Shown: positions 42,618 through 54,455, counted from the stretch's first letter. The stretch: 64,000 nucleotides of DNA from Bacillus sonorensis NBRC 101234 = KCTC 13918 (GCF_001592005.1 NZ_BCVZ01000005.1:1-64000); one strand, 5' to 3'. Numbers and translations: made by a program. The notes: generated by a model not told the origin, from the sequence alone.

Positions 42618-44344
42618 CCGGTGGTTTTGACGAGTTTGGCCTGATGCAAAAGCTCCTTTGCATGGCGCTTCGTCAGATCTGTCACTTCGACGCCGGCAAT
42701 CATCCGGCCGATTTCCGATATTTTTTCCTGTTTTGACAATGGTGTGACGCTTGTTGTCGTTCGTCCGTCCTTGGACTGTTTTGTAATTAAAAGATGCGTG
42801 TCCGCCATTGCCGCTACTTGCGGCAAATGGGTGATGCACAGCACTTGGGAGCCGATCGATACGCGGTGGATTTTCTCGGCGATCGCCTGCGCCACTCTCC
42901 CGCTCACCCCGGTGTCCACTTCGTCAAAAATGATCGATGTGACGTCCTGCTGCGCGGAGAAAATGCTTTTCATCGCCAGCATAATTCTTGACAATTCGCC
43001 GCCTGAAGCGACTTTTGACAAGGATTTCAGCGGTTCGCCGGTATTGGTCGAAATTAAAAAGCGGACGCTGTCAATCCCCTGCTTTGTCAGATGAACAGGG
43101 GTTCCGTTCACGACAGGTGCTTCTTCGCGGGCATCTGCCGTTTTCAGTTGGAATTCGGTATCGAACGTCGATTTTCCCATATAGAGCTCTTTTAGTTCCT
43201 GCTGAATCTGGTTAGCAAGTTTTTTCGCCCATGATTTTCGGATATCTGACACATTCATCGCTTCGATCGCGACATCTTTGCCGACTGATTCGAGCTCCTC
43301 TTTTAATGCCTGCAGATGGCTGTCACGGTTTTGGATACGATCGATTTCTTCCTCGATTTTCGCGGAATATGCCTGTATATCTTCAACAGTGGCGCCGTAT
43401 TTTCGCTTCAATTGTTTGATTTCGTTCAATCTGGATTCAATGAAATCGAGCCGTGCCGGATCGTATTCCAAGTCGTCCAGCATGTTTCTGATTTGAAAGG
43501 TTGAATCCTCCAAAATATAGTAAGCGTTGGCAACAGATTCAGATATCTTTTTCAGTCCGTCATTGATGCCGGAGACATTCTCTAGCTCGCTTGATGCCAT
43601 CCCGACCCAATCGAGTCCGGCCTGTTCGTTGCGAAGCGCGTTATAGGCATTTTGCAAAGCTTCATATATTTTCTCAAAGTTTGAAATCTGCCGGCGCTCT
43701 TCCTCCAAAAGCTCGTCCTCTTTGGGCTCGAGGTTTGCGGATTCGATTTCATCAAGCTGAAACTGAATCAAATCAAGTCTGTGGGCCATTTCCTGTTCGC
43801 TTTCAGAAAGCTGTTTCACCTTTTTCATGACGTTCATATAGCGGCTGTAAACTTCCTGGTAGGCTTTCAGCGCTTTTTCGATTTCCTCGCCGGCGTACCG
43901 GTCCAAAAGCTGAAGATGATGGTCGTCTTCCATTAGCAGCTGGTTATCGTGCTGACCGTGGATATCAAGCAGAAGCCTGCCGACCTCCCGCAAAGCGGCA
44001 ATCGTCACAAGCTTGCCATTTACACGGCAGATGCTTTTGCCGTTTGCATTGATATCCCGTCTCATGACGATCATCTCGTCAGAAGCGTCGATGCCAAGCT
44101 CTCCGCACAGATCGAAGACCGGATGCCCGCTGTCCAGCAGAAAAAGCCCTTCTAATTCGGCTCTTTTTTCTCCATATCTGACATATTCGGATGAACCTCT
44201 TCCGCCCACAAGCAAAGAGATGGCATCGATGATGATCGATTTTCCGGCCCCGGTTTCGCCGGTTAACACCGTCAGCCCTTTTTCAAAAGAAATGGTTAGT
44301 TCTTCGATAATCGCAAAGTTCTTAATCGATAATTCAGCTAACAA
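42614..44344 (-). CDS. recN: DNA repair protein RecN
   Basis: A 576-residue SMC-like ATPase acting early at double-strand breaks. Walker A GETGAGKS is at the N-terminus (about 30-37), long coiled coils cover about 150-390, and a C-terminal ABC signature (KVASGGELSRIMLA) with Walker B (IIFDEVDTGVSG) follows. The TTG at 44344 with GAGGTG upstream gives MLAELSIKNFAI and exactly the B. subtilis length; the frame extends 10 codons further without homology. It lies 29 bases downstream of ahrC. Confidence 0.95.
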   Translation of the reverse strand: MLAELSIKNFAIIEELTISFEKGLTVLTGETGAGKSIIIDAISLLVGGRGSSEYVRYGEKRAELEGLFLLDSGHPVFDLCGELGIDASDEMIVMRRDINANGKSICRVNGKLVTIAALREVGRLLLDIHGQHDNQLLMEDDHHLQLLDRYAGEEIEKALKAYQEVYSRYMNVMKKVKQLSESEQEMAHRLDLIQFQLDEIESANLEPKEDELLEEERRQISNFEKIYEALQNAYNALRNEQAGLDWVGMASSELENVSGINDGLKKISESVANAYYILEDSTFQIRNMLDDLEYDPARLDFIESRLNEIKQLKRKYGATVEDIQAYSAKIEEEIDRIQNRDSHLQALKEELESVGKDVAIEAMNVSDIRKSWAKKLANQIQQELKELYMGKSTFDTEFQLKTADAREEAPVVNGTPVHLTKQGIDSVRFLISTNTGEPLKSLSKVASGGELSRIMLAMKSIFSAQQDVTSIIFDEVDTGVSGRVAQAIAEKIHRVSIGSQVLCITHLPQVAAMADTHLLITKQSKDGRTTTSVTPLSKQEKISEIGRMIAGVEVTDLTKRHAKELLHQAKLVKTTG

Positions 44345-44373
44345 GCTTTTATCGCACCTCTTTTCAGGCTTCA

Positions 44374-44823
44374 TTATAAAAGTTCCAATATTTTTTTCTG
44401 TACCGTTTCCGTATCGGCCGGCGTCCGGCAGATGATCAAAATGGTATCATCTCCGCAGATGGTTCCCAGAATCTCCTCCCAGTCCAAATTGTCCATCAGC
44501 GCCCCGATGGCCTGGGCGTTTCCCGGCATCGTCTTAAGGATAATCATATGGCTTGCCGAATCGATTTTGACAAACGCATCCATTAATGACCTTTTTAATT
44601 TTGAAAGCGGATTAAACCGCTGATCAGCAGGCAGGCTGTATTTGTATGTGCCGTTGTTTGTCGGAACCTTCACCAAATGGAGCTCTTTAATATCGCGTGA
44701 TACAGTGGCTTGTGTCACATTATAGCCGTCTTTCTTTAAAATATCGACGAGCTCGTCCTGTGTCTCGATCTCTTGTGCGGTAATAATCTCCCTGATTTTA
44801 ATATGCCTTTGACCTTTGTTCAT
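44374..44823 (-). CDS. ahrC: Arginine repressor AhrC (ArgR)
   Basis: A 149-residue hexameric arginine-dependent regulator. The N-terminal winged helix is [21 protein letters not shown], with the recognition helix in [12 protein letters not shown]. The C-terminal arginine-binding and oligomerisation domain ends with [15 protein letters not shown]. It represses arginine biosynthesis and activates catabolism. Start 44823 (MNKGQRHIK) matches B. subtilis AhrC; codons further upstream are not homologous. The ARG box at 21869 is a likely target. Confidence 0.96.
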   Translation of the reverse strand: MNKGQRHIKIREIITAQEIETQDELVDILKKDGYNVTQATVSRDIKELHLVKVPTNNGTYKYSLPADQRFNPLSKLKRSLMDAFVKIDSASHMIILKTMPGNAQAIGALMDNLDWEEILGTICGDDTILIICRTPADTETVQKKILELL

Positions 44824-44906
44824 TTTACACCTCTGTATATACACATATTGTGTATGTTTATACAATCATGTTATATGATTTTAATGAAAAAGTACATCTT
44901 TACAGT

Positions 44907-44939
44907 AAAAAAGGAATAATAGCTCACTATTATTCCTTT
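44907..44939 (-). terminator. Terminator of yqxC containing its stop codon
   Basis: A perfect 13-bp stem (44910-44922 with 44927-44939) and six T residues on the - strand. The yqxC stop at 44930-44932 lies inside the stem. It isolates the xseA-yqxC unit from ahrC-recN. Confidence 0.88.
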
Positions 44940-45775
44940 ACATCCGACTTTTTCGCTTTTAATGTCTTGTGAGCTTCTTCGACAATGTGATTGATCATAT
45001 CCTCCGGAATCGGCGCTCCGGGGTTGTCCTGTCCTGTCCATTGCAAATGCAGGAGAAATTCGATATTGCCGTCGCCTCCTGTAATCGGAGAAAACGATGC
45101 ATTTTTGCAATCATACCCTTCCCGCGCAGCAAACTGGCTGATGTCATTCAGCACAGCTTTGTGAACGAGAGGATCGCGGACAATTCCCTTTTTCCCCACT
45201 GATTCACGGCCGGCTTCGAATTGCGGTTTGACGAGGGCCACGCAATCGCTTCCCGGAACTAAAATGGTTTTCAGAACGGGCAGTATGATTTTCAGCGATA
45301 TAAATGAAACATCAATTGTTGCAAATTCCGGCAGGCCGGCTGTGAAATCGGCAGGAGTGCAGTACCGGAAATTGGTGCGCTCCATGACGATGACCCGTTC
45401 ATCCTGCCTTAACTTCCAGGCAAGCTGGTTATAGCCCACATCAACGGCATAAGAGCTTGAGGCGCCGTTTTGCAGGGCGCAGTCTGTGAAGCCTCCGGTT
45501 GATGAGCCTATATCAATCATTTTTTTGCCGCGGACGGAAAGCTGAAATTCATTCAGCGCTTTTTCAAGCTTCAAACCGCCTCTGCTGACGTATTTTAACG
45601 GGTTTCCTTTGATGGTCAGCGGGATGGTGCGGTCCACTTTTTCGCCGGGTTTGTCCAGCCTGTTTTCATTCGTGTAGACAATGCCGGCCATAATGGCTCT
45701 TTTCGCTTTTTCCCGGGTTTCCATCAACCCTCTTTCTACCAATAAAATATCAAGGCGTTCTTTTTTTGCTGTCAT
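44930..45775 (-). CDS. yqxC: TlyA-family rRNA methyltransferase-like protein YqxC
   Basis: A 281-residue protein with an N-terminal S4 RNA-binding domain (about 1-65, [25 protein letters not shown]) and an FtsJ-like methyltransferase domain with the SAM motif [19 protein letters not shown]. It belongs to the TlyA family, which 2'-O-methylates rRNA. It overlaps the end of dxs by 4 bases (ATGA), so translation is coupled. Confidence 0.92.
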   Translation of the reverse strand: MTAKKERLDILLVERGLMETREKAKRAIMAGIVYTNENRLDKPGEKVDRTIPLTIKGNPLKYVSRGGLKLEKALNEFQLSVRGKKMIDIGSSTGGFTDCALQNGASSSYAVDVGYNQLAWKLRQDERVIVMERTNFRYCTPADFTAGLPEFATIDVSFISLKIILPVLKTILVPGSDCVALVKPQFEAGRESVGKKGIVRDPLVHKAVLNDISQFAAREGYDCKNASFSPITGGDGNIEFLLHLQWTGQDNPGAPIPEDMINHIVEEAHKTLKAKKSDVKE

Positions 45776-47673
45776 GATCCAATTCCTTTATGAGTCTTTA
45801 CGGGTGTCAGCATTCTTATTCGTCTGATGACATCTTCCTTTGTCAAGCCGATCTCTTCAAGAAGCTTCGCAACGCTTCCGTGCTCAATGAAACGATCCGG
45901 TATGCCCATTCTGTCGATCATCGGACTGTAAGATTGATGGTCATGGGCGAATTCAAGGATCGAGCTCCCGAATCCTCCCTGAAGAACAGCCTCTTCTATC
46001 GTTAAGATCGGAAGCCCTTCTTTCAGGATACCCTTGAGCATGGCTTCATCAAGCGGCTTGATAAAGCGGGCATTCACCACTCTGACGGAACGGCCTTCTT
46101 TTTGGAGGTCTTCCGCAGCATCGAGCGCCATTTGAATGGTTGTTCCGAACGTTAAAATCACCGCGTCGGTCCCGGGTCTCAGGACTTCCCATGTCCCGAT
46201 CGGAATCGTCTTCAGTTCTTTATCCAATTTGACGCCGAGTCCGTTTCCGCGCGGGAAGCGCATGGCGATCGGGCCGTCATCGTATTGGACGGCCGTGTTG
46301 ACCATATGCTGCCCTTCATTTTCATCCTTAGGCATCATCAGCACCAAATTGGGAATATGCCTTAAAAAAGCGATATCAAATACGCCTTGATGGGTTTCCC
46401 CATCGGCGCCGACAAGGCCTGCCCTGTCAATTCCGATAAATACGTTTAAGTTTTGCCGGCAAATATCATGGACAACCTGGTCATATGCGCGCTGCAGGAA
46501 CGTTGAATAAATCGCCAGAAACGGCTTCATATCCTGGGTCGCAAGGCCGGCCGCCATCGTTGCAGCATGCTGTTCGGCTATCCCCACGTCAAACATTCTG
46601 TCGGGAAATTCGCTTGCAAATCCTTCAAGCTTGGAGCCGACCGGCATAGCCGGGGTAATGGCCACGATCCGTTCATCCTCCCTGGCAAGCCTCCGAACCG
46701 TTTCGCTCACGAGGGCGCTCCATGACGGTGCCGCCGCTTTCGGCTTCACAAAATCGCCCGTATCGATTTTATATGGTCCTGTGCCGTGCCAAGTCCCAGT
46801 TTTATCAGCTTCTGCGGGCTTGTAGCCTTTCCCTTTTTTCGTAATCACGTGAAGGAGTACAGGCCCTTTTGTTTTCTTCGCATACTGCATATTTTCAAAC
46901 AGCTCTTCATAGGAGTGACCGTCCACAGGCCCCAGATACGTAAAACCGAGCTCTTCAAAAAACATTCCGGATACTAAAAGATATTTTAAGCTGTCTTTGA
47001 CCCGTTCAGCTGTCGCGGCCAGCTTTCCCCCCACAGCCGGTATACGCTTGAACAGGTATTCAAGCTCATCTTTGACCCATTGGTATTTTCCGGCCGTGCG
47101 CAGCCTTCCGAGCATGGAATGAATCGCTCCGACGTTTGGAGCGATGCTCATCTCATTGTCATTCAGAATGACGATCATATCCTTTTGCTCATGGCCGATA
47201 TGGTTCAGCGCTTCAAGGGCCATCCCGCCCGTGAGAGCGCCGTCGCCGATGATCGGGATGATATACTCGTCTGTCCCTTTTAAATCCCGTGCGACCGCCA
47301 TTCCCATCGCTCCGGAAAGAGAAGTTGAGCTGTGGCCTGTCTCCCAGACATCGTGTTCGCTCTCATTCCGTTTCGGAAAGCCGCACAAGCCTTTATGCTG
47401 GCGCAGCGTTGCAAAGTCCTTTCCGCGGCCGGTTAAAAGCTTGTGGACGTAAGATTGATGCCCAACATCCCATAAAAATTTATCTCTCGGGCTGTTAAAT
47501 TCTTTATGAAGAGCAATCGTCAGCTCAACCACACCAAGATTCGGGCCGATGTGCCCTCCCGATTCAGAAAGCGTTTCAATTAGAAAACGGCGAATCTCGG
47601 CCCCCAGTTCTTCAAGTTCCTGAATGGAAAGATGTTTTAAAAACGCAGGGTCTTTTATAGATAACAGATCCAA
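45772..47673 (-). CDS. dxs: 1-deoxy-D-xylulose-5-phosphate synthase
   Basis: A 633-residue thiamine-diphosphate enzyme that opens the MEP isoprenoid pathway by condensing pyruvate and glyceraldehyde 3-phosphate. The conserved early His is in [13 protein letters not shown], the thiamine motif is GDGALTGG...NDNEMS, and the transketolase-type catalytic Glu is in [11 protein letters not shown]. The TTG at 47673 gives DLLSIKDP and the same length as B. subtilis Dxs; the frame upstream (26 codons) is not conserved. The 254-base gap to ispA holds no recognisable gene and no clear terminator. Confidence 0.96.
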   Translation of the reverse strand: MDLLSIKDPAFLKHLSIQELEELGAEIRRFLIETLSESGGHIGPNLGVVELTIALHKEFNSPRDKFLWDVGHQSYVHKLLTGRGKDFATLRQHKGLCGFPKRNESEHDVWETGHSSTSLSGAMGMAVARDLKGTDEYIIPIIGDGALTGGMALEALNHIGHEQKDMIVILNDNEMSIAPNVGAIHSMLGRLRTAGKYQWVKDELEYLFKRIPAVGGKLAATAERVKDSLKYLLVSGMFFEELGFTYLGPVDGHSYEELFENMQYAKKTKGPVLLHVITKKGKGYKPAEADKTGTWHGTGPYKIDTGDFVKPKAAAPSWSALVSETVRRLAREDERIVAITPAMPVGSKLEGFASEFPDRMFDVGIAEQHAATMAAGLATQDMKPFLAIYSTFLQRAYDQVVHDICRQNLNVFIGIDRAGLVGADGETHQGVFDIAFLRHIPNLVLMMPKDENEGQHMVNTAVQYDDGPIAMRFPRGNGLGVKLDKELKTIPIGTWEVLRPGTDAVILTFGTTIQMALDAAEDLQKEGRSVRVVNARFIKPLDEAMLKGILKEGLPILTIEEAVLQGGFGSSILEFAHDHQSYSPMIDRMGIPDRFIEHGSVAKLLEEIGLTKEDVIRRIRMLTPVKTHKGIGS

Positions 47674-47927
47674 TCGGATCAACTCACTTTCAGCATGATT
47701 TCTGCAAGTATGCATTCTTAACGTTTTATTTAAAAATGGATGAACACCCATTTTACCAGTTTGAATTATTATATGATGAACCTACCCTCATGCGCAAACT
47801 TGCATATGCGGACACTTCAGTCTAAAAAACGGCCGCTAACACATCGTGATAACGGCGCGGCCTTTCTCGTTCAACTGTTTACATTTTATCATAACAAGTC
47901 TTTTATACTCAAATGGAAACCGCGGCA

Positions 47928-48818
47928 TCAGTGATCCCGGTCTGCTATCATGTCGCACAATTCGTACAGCAGGTCTTGTTCGAGGGAAAGTTCCGAAATC
48001 AGCTGCTTTGCTTTTTTAATGTGCTCGTCAAGCTTTTGTTTGGCCCCCTCAAGCGACAGAAGAGACGGATAGGTCGATTTTCCGTTTGACGTATCAGACC
48101 CGATCCGTTTGCCGATTTTATCCTCTGAACCTTCAAGATCCAAAATGTCGTCTCTGATTTGAAAACCGATACCGATATGATGGCTGAATTCGCGCAGCTT
48201 TTCTATTTCTTCTTCAGGTGCATCGGCAAGTATAGCACCTGCGATTACGCTGAAGCTGAGGAGTTTGGCCGTTTTTCCTTCATGGATCGATTGAAGCTCT
48301 TGTAATGAGACGGGCTTTGACTCCGCTTCCATATCGAGAATCTGGCCGCCGACCATGCCTTCCGCACCCGCGGCGGAGATGAGCTCATTCACAAGTCTGA
48401 GACGTTTTTCCGCCGGCACTTCAGCCGATACATGGGTGGTGATCATTTTAAAGCTTTCGGTCAGAAGGGCGTCTCCGGCAAGTACAGCCGTCGCTTCTCC
48501 ATAGATCTTGTGATTTGTCGGTTTTCCTCTTCGCAAATCATCATCATCCATGCAAGGAAGGTCGTCATGGATCAGCGAATAGGTATGGATCATTTCAACC
48601 GCGCAGCCGACCGGTATGCCGTCCTCTTCTTTTTTTCCGTATGCATGAAGAAGAGCAAGCACCAAAATCGGTCTCAGCCTTTTTCCTCCCGCTTCCAAAG
48701 AATACAGCATGGATTGTTTAAGAGTTGACGGCGCTTGCAGCTTTTGAATATATAAAGGAAGACGCTGTTCGATTAACGCTTTTCTCGTGTTTAAAAATTC
48801 GTCTAGCCTATTGGTCAC
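47928..48818 (-). CDS. ispA: Farnesyl diphosphate synthase
   Basis: A 296-residue prenyl diphosphate synthase. It has the first Asp-rich motif [14 protein letters not shown] and the second DDILDLEG, with GGKRLRP near residue 45. It condenses IPP and DMAPP to farnesyl diphosphate for quinones, undecaprenyl phosphate and hopanoids or sporulenes. The GTG at 48818 has GGAGGA 5 bases upstream and overlaps the xseB end by 11 bases. Confidence 0.95.
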   Translation of the reverse strand: MTNRLDEFLNTRKALIEQRLPLYIQKLQAPSTLKQSMLYSLEAGGKRLRPILVLALLHAYGKKEEDGIPVGCAVEMIHTYSLIHDDLPCMDDDDLRRGKPTNHKIYGEATAVLAGDALLTESFKMITTHVSAEVPAEKRLRLVNELISAAGAEGMVGGQILDMEAESKPVSLQELQSIHEGKTAKLLSFSVIAGAILADAPEEEIEKLREFSHHIGIGFQIRDDILDLEGSEDKIGKRIGSDTSNGKSTYPSLLSLEGAKQKLDEHIKKAKQLISELSLEQDLLYELCDMIADRDH

Positions 48819-49068
48819 CTTTGTCCTCCTCCCGAACACTGAAAGGAGCTAATTCGCCATTTTCACGCAAAATGTAGTCCATCTGCTTTTCAACATTTTG
48901 CAGCTTTTCGTGGCACATCTTTGAAAGAAGCATGCCTTCCTGGAAATAATCGATCGCTTTTTCCAAAGGGACATCCCCTTCCTCCAGTTTTGATACGATG
49001 TCTTCAAGACCTTTCATCGCCTCTTCAAAGGACATGTCTTTTTGTTTTGTTTTCTTTTCTTCAGCCAT
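48808..49068 (-). CDS. xseB: Exodeoxyribonuclease VII small subunit
   Basis: An 86-residue helical protein with the family core [27 protein letters not shown]. With XseA it degrades single-stranded DNA to oligonucleotides. Start 49068 (MAEEKKTKQ) overlaps the xseA end; codons upstream of it lie in xseA coding sequence. Confidence 0.94.
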   Translation of the reverse strand: MAEEKKTKQKDMSFEEAMKGLEDIVSKLEEGDVPLEKAIDYFQEGMLLSKMCHEKLQNVEKQMDYILRENGELAPFSVREEDKGDQ

Positions 49069-50410
49069 TTGTTTCGCCTCTCTTTTGCCGTACGTCACAG
49101 GTTAGGATCCCATCCTTCAATTTCACTTGGATCTCGTCTTGTTCTTGAACCTGTTCAATACTTTTAATCAATTCGTCTTCTTTATATGTCAGACTGTACC
49201 CTCTTTCCATGACTTGAAGAGGGCTTAATGCATTCAGTTTACCAAGAACCGTCTGAAACTGCGAGTGAATCTGCTTGAGCTGCACATTCATATTTCGCTT
49301 CAGCCGGTTCGTCTGTTCCCCATGCCGCAGTCTCGCCTGCTTTAATTGCTCTTCCGGATGGCGCATTTCCAATTTATAGGTCTGTTCATTCAGCTTCTGC
49401 TTTTTCCGGTCGAGCGCCATGGCGGTCTGCTTTTGAAAACGGTCGAATACAAGATCAAACTCCTGTTCCTTTTGTGCGTAAAGCCTTTTCGGATAACGGA
49501 AAGCGTAGGAGGATTGAAGATGTTTCACCCGCTCCTGCCGTTTGCGCAAATCCTGCTGCATTGCTTTTGTGATTCTGACATCCAGCGTTTTCACACGTTC
49601 CAGCAGGTCGAGCATATTCGGAACGGCAAGTTCTGCGGCTCCTGTAGGGGTGGCGGCGCGCAGATCAGCCGTAAAATCGCTGATTGTAAAATCAGTCTCA
49701 TGTCCGACAGCGGATATGATCGGTATGCCGGAAGAAAAAATCGCTCTTGCGACAATTTCTTCATTAAAAGCCCACAGCTCTTCAATCGATCCCCCTCCGC
49801 GCCCGACAATTAATACATCGCACAGTTGTCTGCGGTTTGCCTCTTCTATGCTTCTGACGATGGACTCACCCGCGTTTATTCCTTGGACAAGGGTTGGGAG
49901 GACAATCACTTTTACGAGAGGATATCTTCTTTTAATGGTGGTGATGACATCCCGTACAGCTGCTCCTGTAGGAGACGTGACAACACCGATGACTGATGGA
50001 AAAGCGGGGATGGGCTTTTTGTATTTTTCGTCGAACAGCCCTTCTTGTGAAAGCTTTTTCTTTAATTCTTCATAAGCCAAATGAAGCGCGCCGATTCCGT
50101 CAGGCTGGATTTCTTTGGCATAAAGCTGATAATTGCCGCTCGGTTCATAAACCGAAATGCCGCCTCTCACCAATACTTTCATTCCGTTTTCGGGAGTGAA
50201 GCCGAGGCTTCTGTTTTGTCTGGCAAACATGACCGCCTGGATGCGGGCGTTGTCATCTTTCAGCGTAAAATAAATATGGCCCCTGCTATGTATTTTAACA
50301 TTTGACAGCTCACCCTTGATCCAAAGATCATCAAGATGGGGATCGACGTCAAATTTGCGTTTAATATATTTTGTCAAAGCCGTGACCGTGACAAATGATA
50401 CTTCGCTCAT
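49061..50410 (-). CDS. xseA: Exodeoxyribonuclease VII large subunit
   Basis: A 449-residue nuclease subunit: N-terminal OB fold ([24 protein letters not shown]), catalytic domain with [27 protein letters not shown] and [11 protein letters not shown], and a long coiled-coil C-terminus. Start 50410 ([20 protein letters not shown]) fits the family; the frame stays open 38 codons upstream without similarity. It follows folD by 73 bases. Confidence 0.95.
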   Translation of the reverse strand: MSEVSFVTVTALTKYIKRKFDVDPHLDDLWIKGELSNVKIHSRGHIYFTLKDDNARIQAVMFARQNRSLGFTPENGMKVLVRGGISVYEPSGNYQLYAKEIQPDGIGALHLAYEELKKKLSQEGLFDEKYKKPIPAFPSVIGVVTSPTGAAVRDVITTIKRRYPLVKVIVLPTLVQGINAGESIVRSIEEANRRQLCDVLIVGRGGGSIEELWAFNEEIVARAIFSSGIPIISAVGHETDFTISDFTADLRAATPTGAAELAVPNMLDLLERVKTLDVRITKAMQQDLRKRQERVKHLQSSYAFRYPKRLYAQKEQEFDLVFDRFQKQTAMALDRKKQKLNEQTYKLEMRHPEEQLKQARLRHGEQTNRLKRNMNVQLKQIHSQFQTVLGKLNALSPLQVMERGYSLTYKEDELIKSIEQVQEQDEIQVKLKDGILTCDVRQKRGETNG

Positions 50411-50483
50411 GGCACAGTCTCCTTTCCTGCCGGCACAATGAACATTCATCCGCCGGGCTGTCCGGCGGATGAACGGGTGTCCG

Positions 50484-51332
50484 TTAGATAGAACGTTTTG
50501 CTGATTTAACCGTATTATGGGCAAGCATGGTAATGGTCATCGGACCGACTCCGCCCGGTACTGGCGTGATATAGGAAGCTTTCTCTTTCGCCTCGTCAAA
50601 CGCCACATCTCCGGCCAGTTTGCCGGTTTCCAGACGGTTGACGCCGACATCGATGACAACGGCCCCGTCTTTAATTTGATCCGCTTTGATAAAATTGGCT
50701 TTCCCCACAGCCACGATGAGAATATCGGCTTTTTTCGTATGAGCCGTAAGATCGGCTGTTCTTGAATGGCAATATGTGACGGTTGCATTTTCGTTCAGAA
50801 GCAGCTGACCTACTGGCTTTCCGACGATATTGCTTCTGCCGACGACAACAACCTCTTTTCCTGACAGATCAATGCCGGTTTTCCTTAATAACTCGACGAT
50901 GCCAGCCGGTGTGCAAGGCAGGAATGTATCTTCGCCAAGCAGCATTTTCCCGACATTTAGCGGATGAAACCCGTCGACATCTTTGTCAGGGGAAATTCTT
51001 TCAATCACCGCTTGTTCGGAAATATGATCCGGAAGAGGCAGCTGGACAAGAATTCCGTGAAAGTCGTCATTATTGTTGTACTGGTCAATGACCTCAAGCA
51101 GTTCCTGTTCAGAGAAGCTTGCGTCGAAATGATCCAATTGAAAACGAATCCCCATAGCCTCAGCCGCTTTTTTCTTGCCGCGAACATATGAAAGAGACGC
51201 CGGATCATCGCCGATTAAAATAACGGCCAGCCCCGGGGTAACTCCCTGTTTTTTCAGCTCTTCTACTTCCTTGGCCAACTGCCCGCGCTTTTCTTTCGCT
51301 GTTTCTTTTCCGTCGATGATGGTTGCTGTCAT
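50484..51332 (-). CDS. folD: Bifunctional methylenetetrahydrofolate dehydrogenase/cyclohydrolase
   Basis: A 282-residue folate enzyme that interconverts 5,10-methylene-, methenyl- and 10-formyl-tetrahydrofolate. Substrate residues are seen in YVRGKKKA (catalytic Lys), DVDGFHPLN and [10 protein letters not shown], and the NADP site in [22 protein letters not shown] precedes the ATG. It follows nusB by 16 bases in one unit. Confidence 0.96.
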   Translation of the reverse strand: MTATIIDGKETAKEKRGQLAKEVEELKKQGVTPGLAVILIGDDPASLSYVRGKKKAAEAMGIRFQLDHFDASFSEQELLEVIDQYNNNDDFHGILVQLPLPDHISEQAVIERISPDKDVDGFHPLNVGKMLLGEDTFLPCTPAGIVELLRKTGIDLSGKEVVVVGRSNIVGKPVGQLLLNENATVTYCHSRTADLTAHTKKADILIVAVGKANFIKADQIKDGAVVIDVGVNRLETGKLAGDVAFDEAKEKASYITPVPGGVGPMTITMLAHNTVKSAKRSI

Positions 51333-51348
51333 TTGTTCTCCTCCTAAA

Positions 51349-51738
51349 TTATTCTAAATCGGATTTAATGTTAGAAAGAACACCGTTTACAAACTTCGCC
51401 GACTTGTCATCTCCAAATTGCTTTGCCAGTTCAATCGCTTCATTCATAGAGACATTGACAGGTATATCGTGTGAAAACGCCATCTCATAAACCGATAAAC
51501 GCAAAATCGCGCGGTCGACATTGGCCAGTCTGTCAAGCTTCCAATTGACGAGATGGCGTGTGATCATCTCATCGATTTTTTCCTTGTTCTCTAAGACCCC
51601 GTATACAAGCTGTTCGAAAAAAGCGTCGCTTTCCCGGCCGTCCAGGGCATGCGCCATCGCTTCTTTCGGTTCAATATTGCTGACATCAATTTGGAATAGT
51701 GACTGCAAAGCCTTTTCTCTTGCTGTTCTTCTTTTCAT
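51349..51738 (-). CDS. nusB: Transcription antitermination factor NusB
   Basis: A 129-residue all-helical RNA-binding protein beginning [18 protein letters not shown], with [13 protein letters not shown] and [23 protein letters not shown]. It binds boxA RNA with S10 in rRNA antitermination. The 297 bases between it and yqhY hold the yqhY terminator and presumably the promoter of the nusB unit. Confidence 0.96.
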   Translation of the reverse strand: MKRRTAREKALQSLFQIDVSNIEPKEAMAHALDGRESDAFFEQLVYGVLENKEKIDEMITRHLVNWKLDRLANVDRAILRLSVYEMAFSHDIPVNVSMNEAIELAKQFGDDKSAKFVNGVLSNIKSDLE

Positions 51739-51986
51739 TCTTTCTTTTTCTCCTTTAACCCTCTTTGCTGCTTGCCCTTAAGCCACAAAGAGATCATATC
51801 ATATTTTTAGTCTTTCCGCATGTAAAAATCAAGGTTTTATCGCTTATAACCGAATATTTATTAAGAAACACTGAAAATCATTCGTTTTTAAAGCGATCGG
51901 CATTGTGACGCTTGCGTCCTCTATATTTTTCATCGTTACCGTTAGAATGATGCTCATAAATTCCATTTTTCAGAAGGGTGGAACAT

Positions 51987-52019
51987 GAAAAAACCAAAGG
52001 GCCGTCATTCCCCTTGGTT
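51987..52019 (-). terminator. Terminator of the accBC-yqhY unit
   Basis: AACCAAGG...CCTTTGGTT stem (about 51992-52001 with 52010-52019) followed by T residues on the - strand. Confidence 0.82.
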
Positions 52020-52035
52020 CTTCCATTCAATCGCA

Positions 52036-52446
52036 CTACATCTCTTGATCAATTTCGACTTCGTGTGTTTTTGAATCAAATTGAATTCCGACGATGTGAA
52101 TATTAATTTCATTGATCGAAAGAGCTGTCATATTGAGGAGCGTCTGGCGGATGTTGTCCTGGACGGCGCGTGCCACCTTCGGAATCGACACGCCGAATAG
52201 CATCACACAGAATACATCGATCGTAATCCCGTCATCAGACAGGTCGACTTTGACGCCCTTGCCATGATTCTTTTTTCCGAAGCGTTCCACAACACCTGTT
52301 GCAAAATTGCCCCGCATTTCAGCGACGCCTTCAACTTCGGAAGCAGCGATTCCGGCAATCACTTCAATGACTTCCGGAGCGATTTCCACTTTTCCCAAAT
52401 GATGTTCTTCATGGCTCATTTCCAATAAGCTGTTGTCGTCTTTCAA
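52036..52446 (-). CDS. yqhY: Asp23/Gls24-family protein YqhY
   Basis: A 136-residue Asp23/Gls24 (DUF322) protein: GKVEIAPEVIEVIAGIAASEVEGVAEM at the start and NINEINIHIVGI-like end. In B. subtilis YqhY is linked to control of acetyl-CoA carboxylase activity, and its gene follows accBC, as here. The TTG at 52446 has GGAGGTG 6 bases upstream; the GTG at 52455 is part of the SD. Confidence 0.93.
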   Translation of the reverse strand: MKDDNSLLEMSHEEHHLGKVEIAPEVIEVIAGIAASEVEGVAEMRGNFATGVVERFGKKNHGKGVKVDLSDDGITIDVFCVMLFGVSIPKVARAVQDNIRQTLLNMTALSINEINIHIVGIQFDSKTHEVEIDQEM

Positions 52447-52466
52447 TATATTCACCTCCGTAAAAT

Positions 52467-53819
52467 TTACGATCCCATTACATCATATATTTCTAAAAAC
52501 TTCGTGTTAAATTCTCCGCTTACGAATGTTTCATGGTCCAATAATTTCAAATGGAACGGTATTGTCGTATGGATGCCTTCGATTACAAACTCGCTCAAGG
52601 CCCGCTTCATTCTTGAAACGGCTTCTTCCCTCGTCTTTCCATACGTAATGACTTTGGCAATCATGCTGTCATAGTAAGGCGGAATCGAGTATCCCGAATA
52701 GACAGCTGAATCCACTCTGACGCCAAGACCGCCCGGAGGCAGGTACATCTCAATTTTCCCAGGTGAAGGCATGAAGTTTTTCTCAGGATTTTCCGCATTG
52801 ATCCGGCATTCGATCGCCCATCCGGTAAAGGTCACATCTTCCTGTGAAAGGCTTAGTTTCTCGCCGGACGCCACTTTGATCTGCTCTTTGATTAAATCGA
52901 CGCCGGTGACCATTTCTGTTACGGGATGTTCAACTTGAATCCGCGTGTTCATTTCCATAAAGTAAAATTTCTGTTCGCGGTAATCATAAATGAACTCGAC
53001 TGTTCCGGCGCCCGTATATTGAACGGCTTCCGCCGCTTTTACGGCCGCTTGGCCCATTTTCTCCCTTACGCCTTCATCAAGAGCCGGTGAAGGTGTTTCT
53101 TCTAGAAGCTTTTGCAGCCTTCTTTGGATCGAACAGTCGCGCTCGCCCAAATGAATCGTGTTTCCATGCGTGTCGGCGAGCACTTGAATTTCGACGTGTC
53201 TGAAATCTTCGATGTACTTTTCAATATACACGCCGGGATTTCCAAATGCTGTGGCGGCTTCCTGCTGGGTGATCTTGATGCCGTTGATCAATTCTTCTTC
53301 GGTGCGGGCGATCCGGATTCCTTTACCGCCTCCGCCGGCTGTTGCCTTTATAATCACAGGATACCCGATATCGCGCGCCAATGAAACCGCATCTTCGATA
53401 TTTTCAATAATTCCTTTTGATCCGGGCACAATCGGAACACCGGCCTGCTGCATCGTTTCCCTTGCGACGTCTTTTGTCCCCATCTTGGAAATCGCGGCGG
53501 CAGTCGGGCCGACGAATGTGACGTTGACTTCTTCGCAAAGTTCGGCAAAATCCGCGTTTTCCGCAAGAAAGCCGTAGCCTGGGTGAATCGCGTCCGCGCC
53601 GGTCATTTTGGCGACGGTGACGATGTTGGTGATGTTCAGGTAGCTGTCCTTTGACAGCTTCGGCCCGATGCAGAACGCTTCATCCGCCATCTGAACGTGG
53701 AGCGCCTCTTTATCGGCCTCCGAATAGACGGCTACCGTTTCAATCCCCATTTCTTTACAAGCTCGAATGATTCTGACGGCAATTTCTCCCCGGTTCGCAA
53801 TTAATAGCTTTTTTATCAT
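52467..53819 (-). CDS. accC: Biotin carboxylase subunit of acetyl-CoA carboxylase
   Basis: A 450-residue ATP-grasp enzyme that carboxylates the biotin on AccB. The glycine loop is [14 protein letters not shown] and the metal/catalytic region [16 protein letters not shown]-terminal [20 protein letters not shown] is the standard start. It is 11 bases from accB. Confidence 0.97.
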   Translation of the reverse strand: MIKKLLIANRGEIAVRIIRACKEMGIETVAVYSEADKEALHVQMADEAFCIGPKLSKDSYLNITNIVTVAKMTGADAIHPGYGFLAENADFAELCEEVNVTFVGPTAAAISKMGTKDVARETMQQAGVPIVPGSKGIIENIEDAVSLARDIGYPVIIKATAGGGGKGIRIARTEEELINGIKITQQEAATAFGNPGVYIEKYIEDFRHVEIQVLADTHGNTIHLGERDCSIQRRLQKLLEETPSPALDEGVREKMGQAAVKAAEAVQYTGAGTVEFIYDYREQKFYFMEMNTRIQVEHPVTEMVTGVDLIKEQIKVASGEKLSLSQEDVTFTGWAIECRINAENPEKNFMPSPGKIEMYLPPGGLGVRVDSAVYSGYSIPPYYDSMIAKVITYGKTREEAVSRMKRALSEFVIEGIHTTIPFHLKLLDHETFVSGEFNTKFLEIYDVMGS

Positions 53820-53830
53820 CTTATTGCTCC

Positions 53831-54316
53831 TTACTCTGCTTTTACTAAAAATAGAGGTTGTCCGTATTCAACCAGCTGACCGTTTTCAACTAGAACTTCA
53901 ACGATTTCACCTTTCACTTCGGCCTCGATCTCATTGAAGAGCTTCATCGCTTCCACAATGCAGACGACGGAAGATTCGGTGACTTTTGATCCCTCGGTTA
54001 CGTAAGGATCGGCATCTGGTGAAGAAGACGCGTAAAACGTTCCGACCATCGGAGACGTGATTTGATGAAGATTTCCGTTGTCTTTCGCCGCTTCCTTGAC
54101 CGGCTCTTCCTGAACAGGCGCCTGCTTTTCCTGAACGGCAGCTTGTACCGCCGGCGCCGGAGCAGGTGCGGCAGGAACCTGTTGAACCATTTGAACAGAA
54201 CCGCCGACATGCTTTTTAAGTTCGACCTTCGATCCTTCGTTTTCATATGTAAATTCATTTATCGAAGATTCATCAATTAGTTTTATGAGTTGTTTTATTT
54301 CATCAATGTTTAACAT
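53831..54316 (-). CDS. accB: Biotin carboxyl carrier protein
   Basis: A 161-residue acetyl-CoA carboxylase carrier. An N-terminal helix ([14 protein letters not shown]) is followed by an Ala/Pro/Gln/Glu-rich flexible linker (about 45-85) and a biotinyl domain with the biotin-accepting Lys125 in VEAMKLF. It is the first gene of accB-accC-yqhY. A short palindrome GTACTAAAAGTAC lies about 60 bases upstream; no regulator can be assigned to it. Confidence 0.96.
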   Translation of the reverse strand: MLNIDEIKQLIKLIDESSINEFTYENEGSKVELKKHVGGSVQMVQQVPAAPAPAPAVQAAVQEKQAPVQEEPVKEAAKDNGNLHQITSPMVGTFYASSSPDADPYVTEGSKVTESSVVCIVEAMKLFNEIEAEVKGEIVEVLVENGQLVEYGQPLFLVKAE

Positions 54317-54455
54317 GCTATCGCACCCCTAATGAATAAATTTATCATGATTATCAGTTAGTACTAAAAGTACATACTATATTCATCTTACAGGAGAGGG
54401 ATGCTGAATTCAACTCCTATCATAAGTGCGCCCTCAGCGGCATGGCTTCAGACAT

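Noticed and set aside
47674-47927. dxs-ispA gap considered for a riboswitch or small gene
   Set aside because: No stable repeat structure, SD-led ORF or known aptamer motif was recognised.
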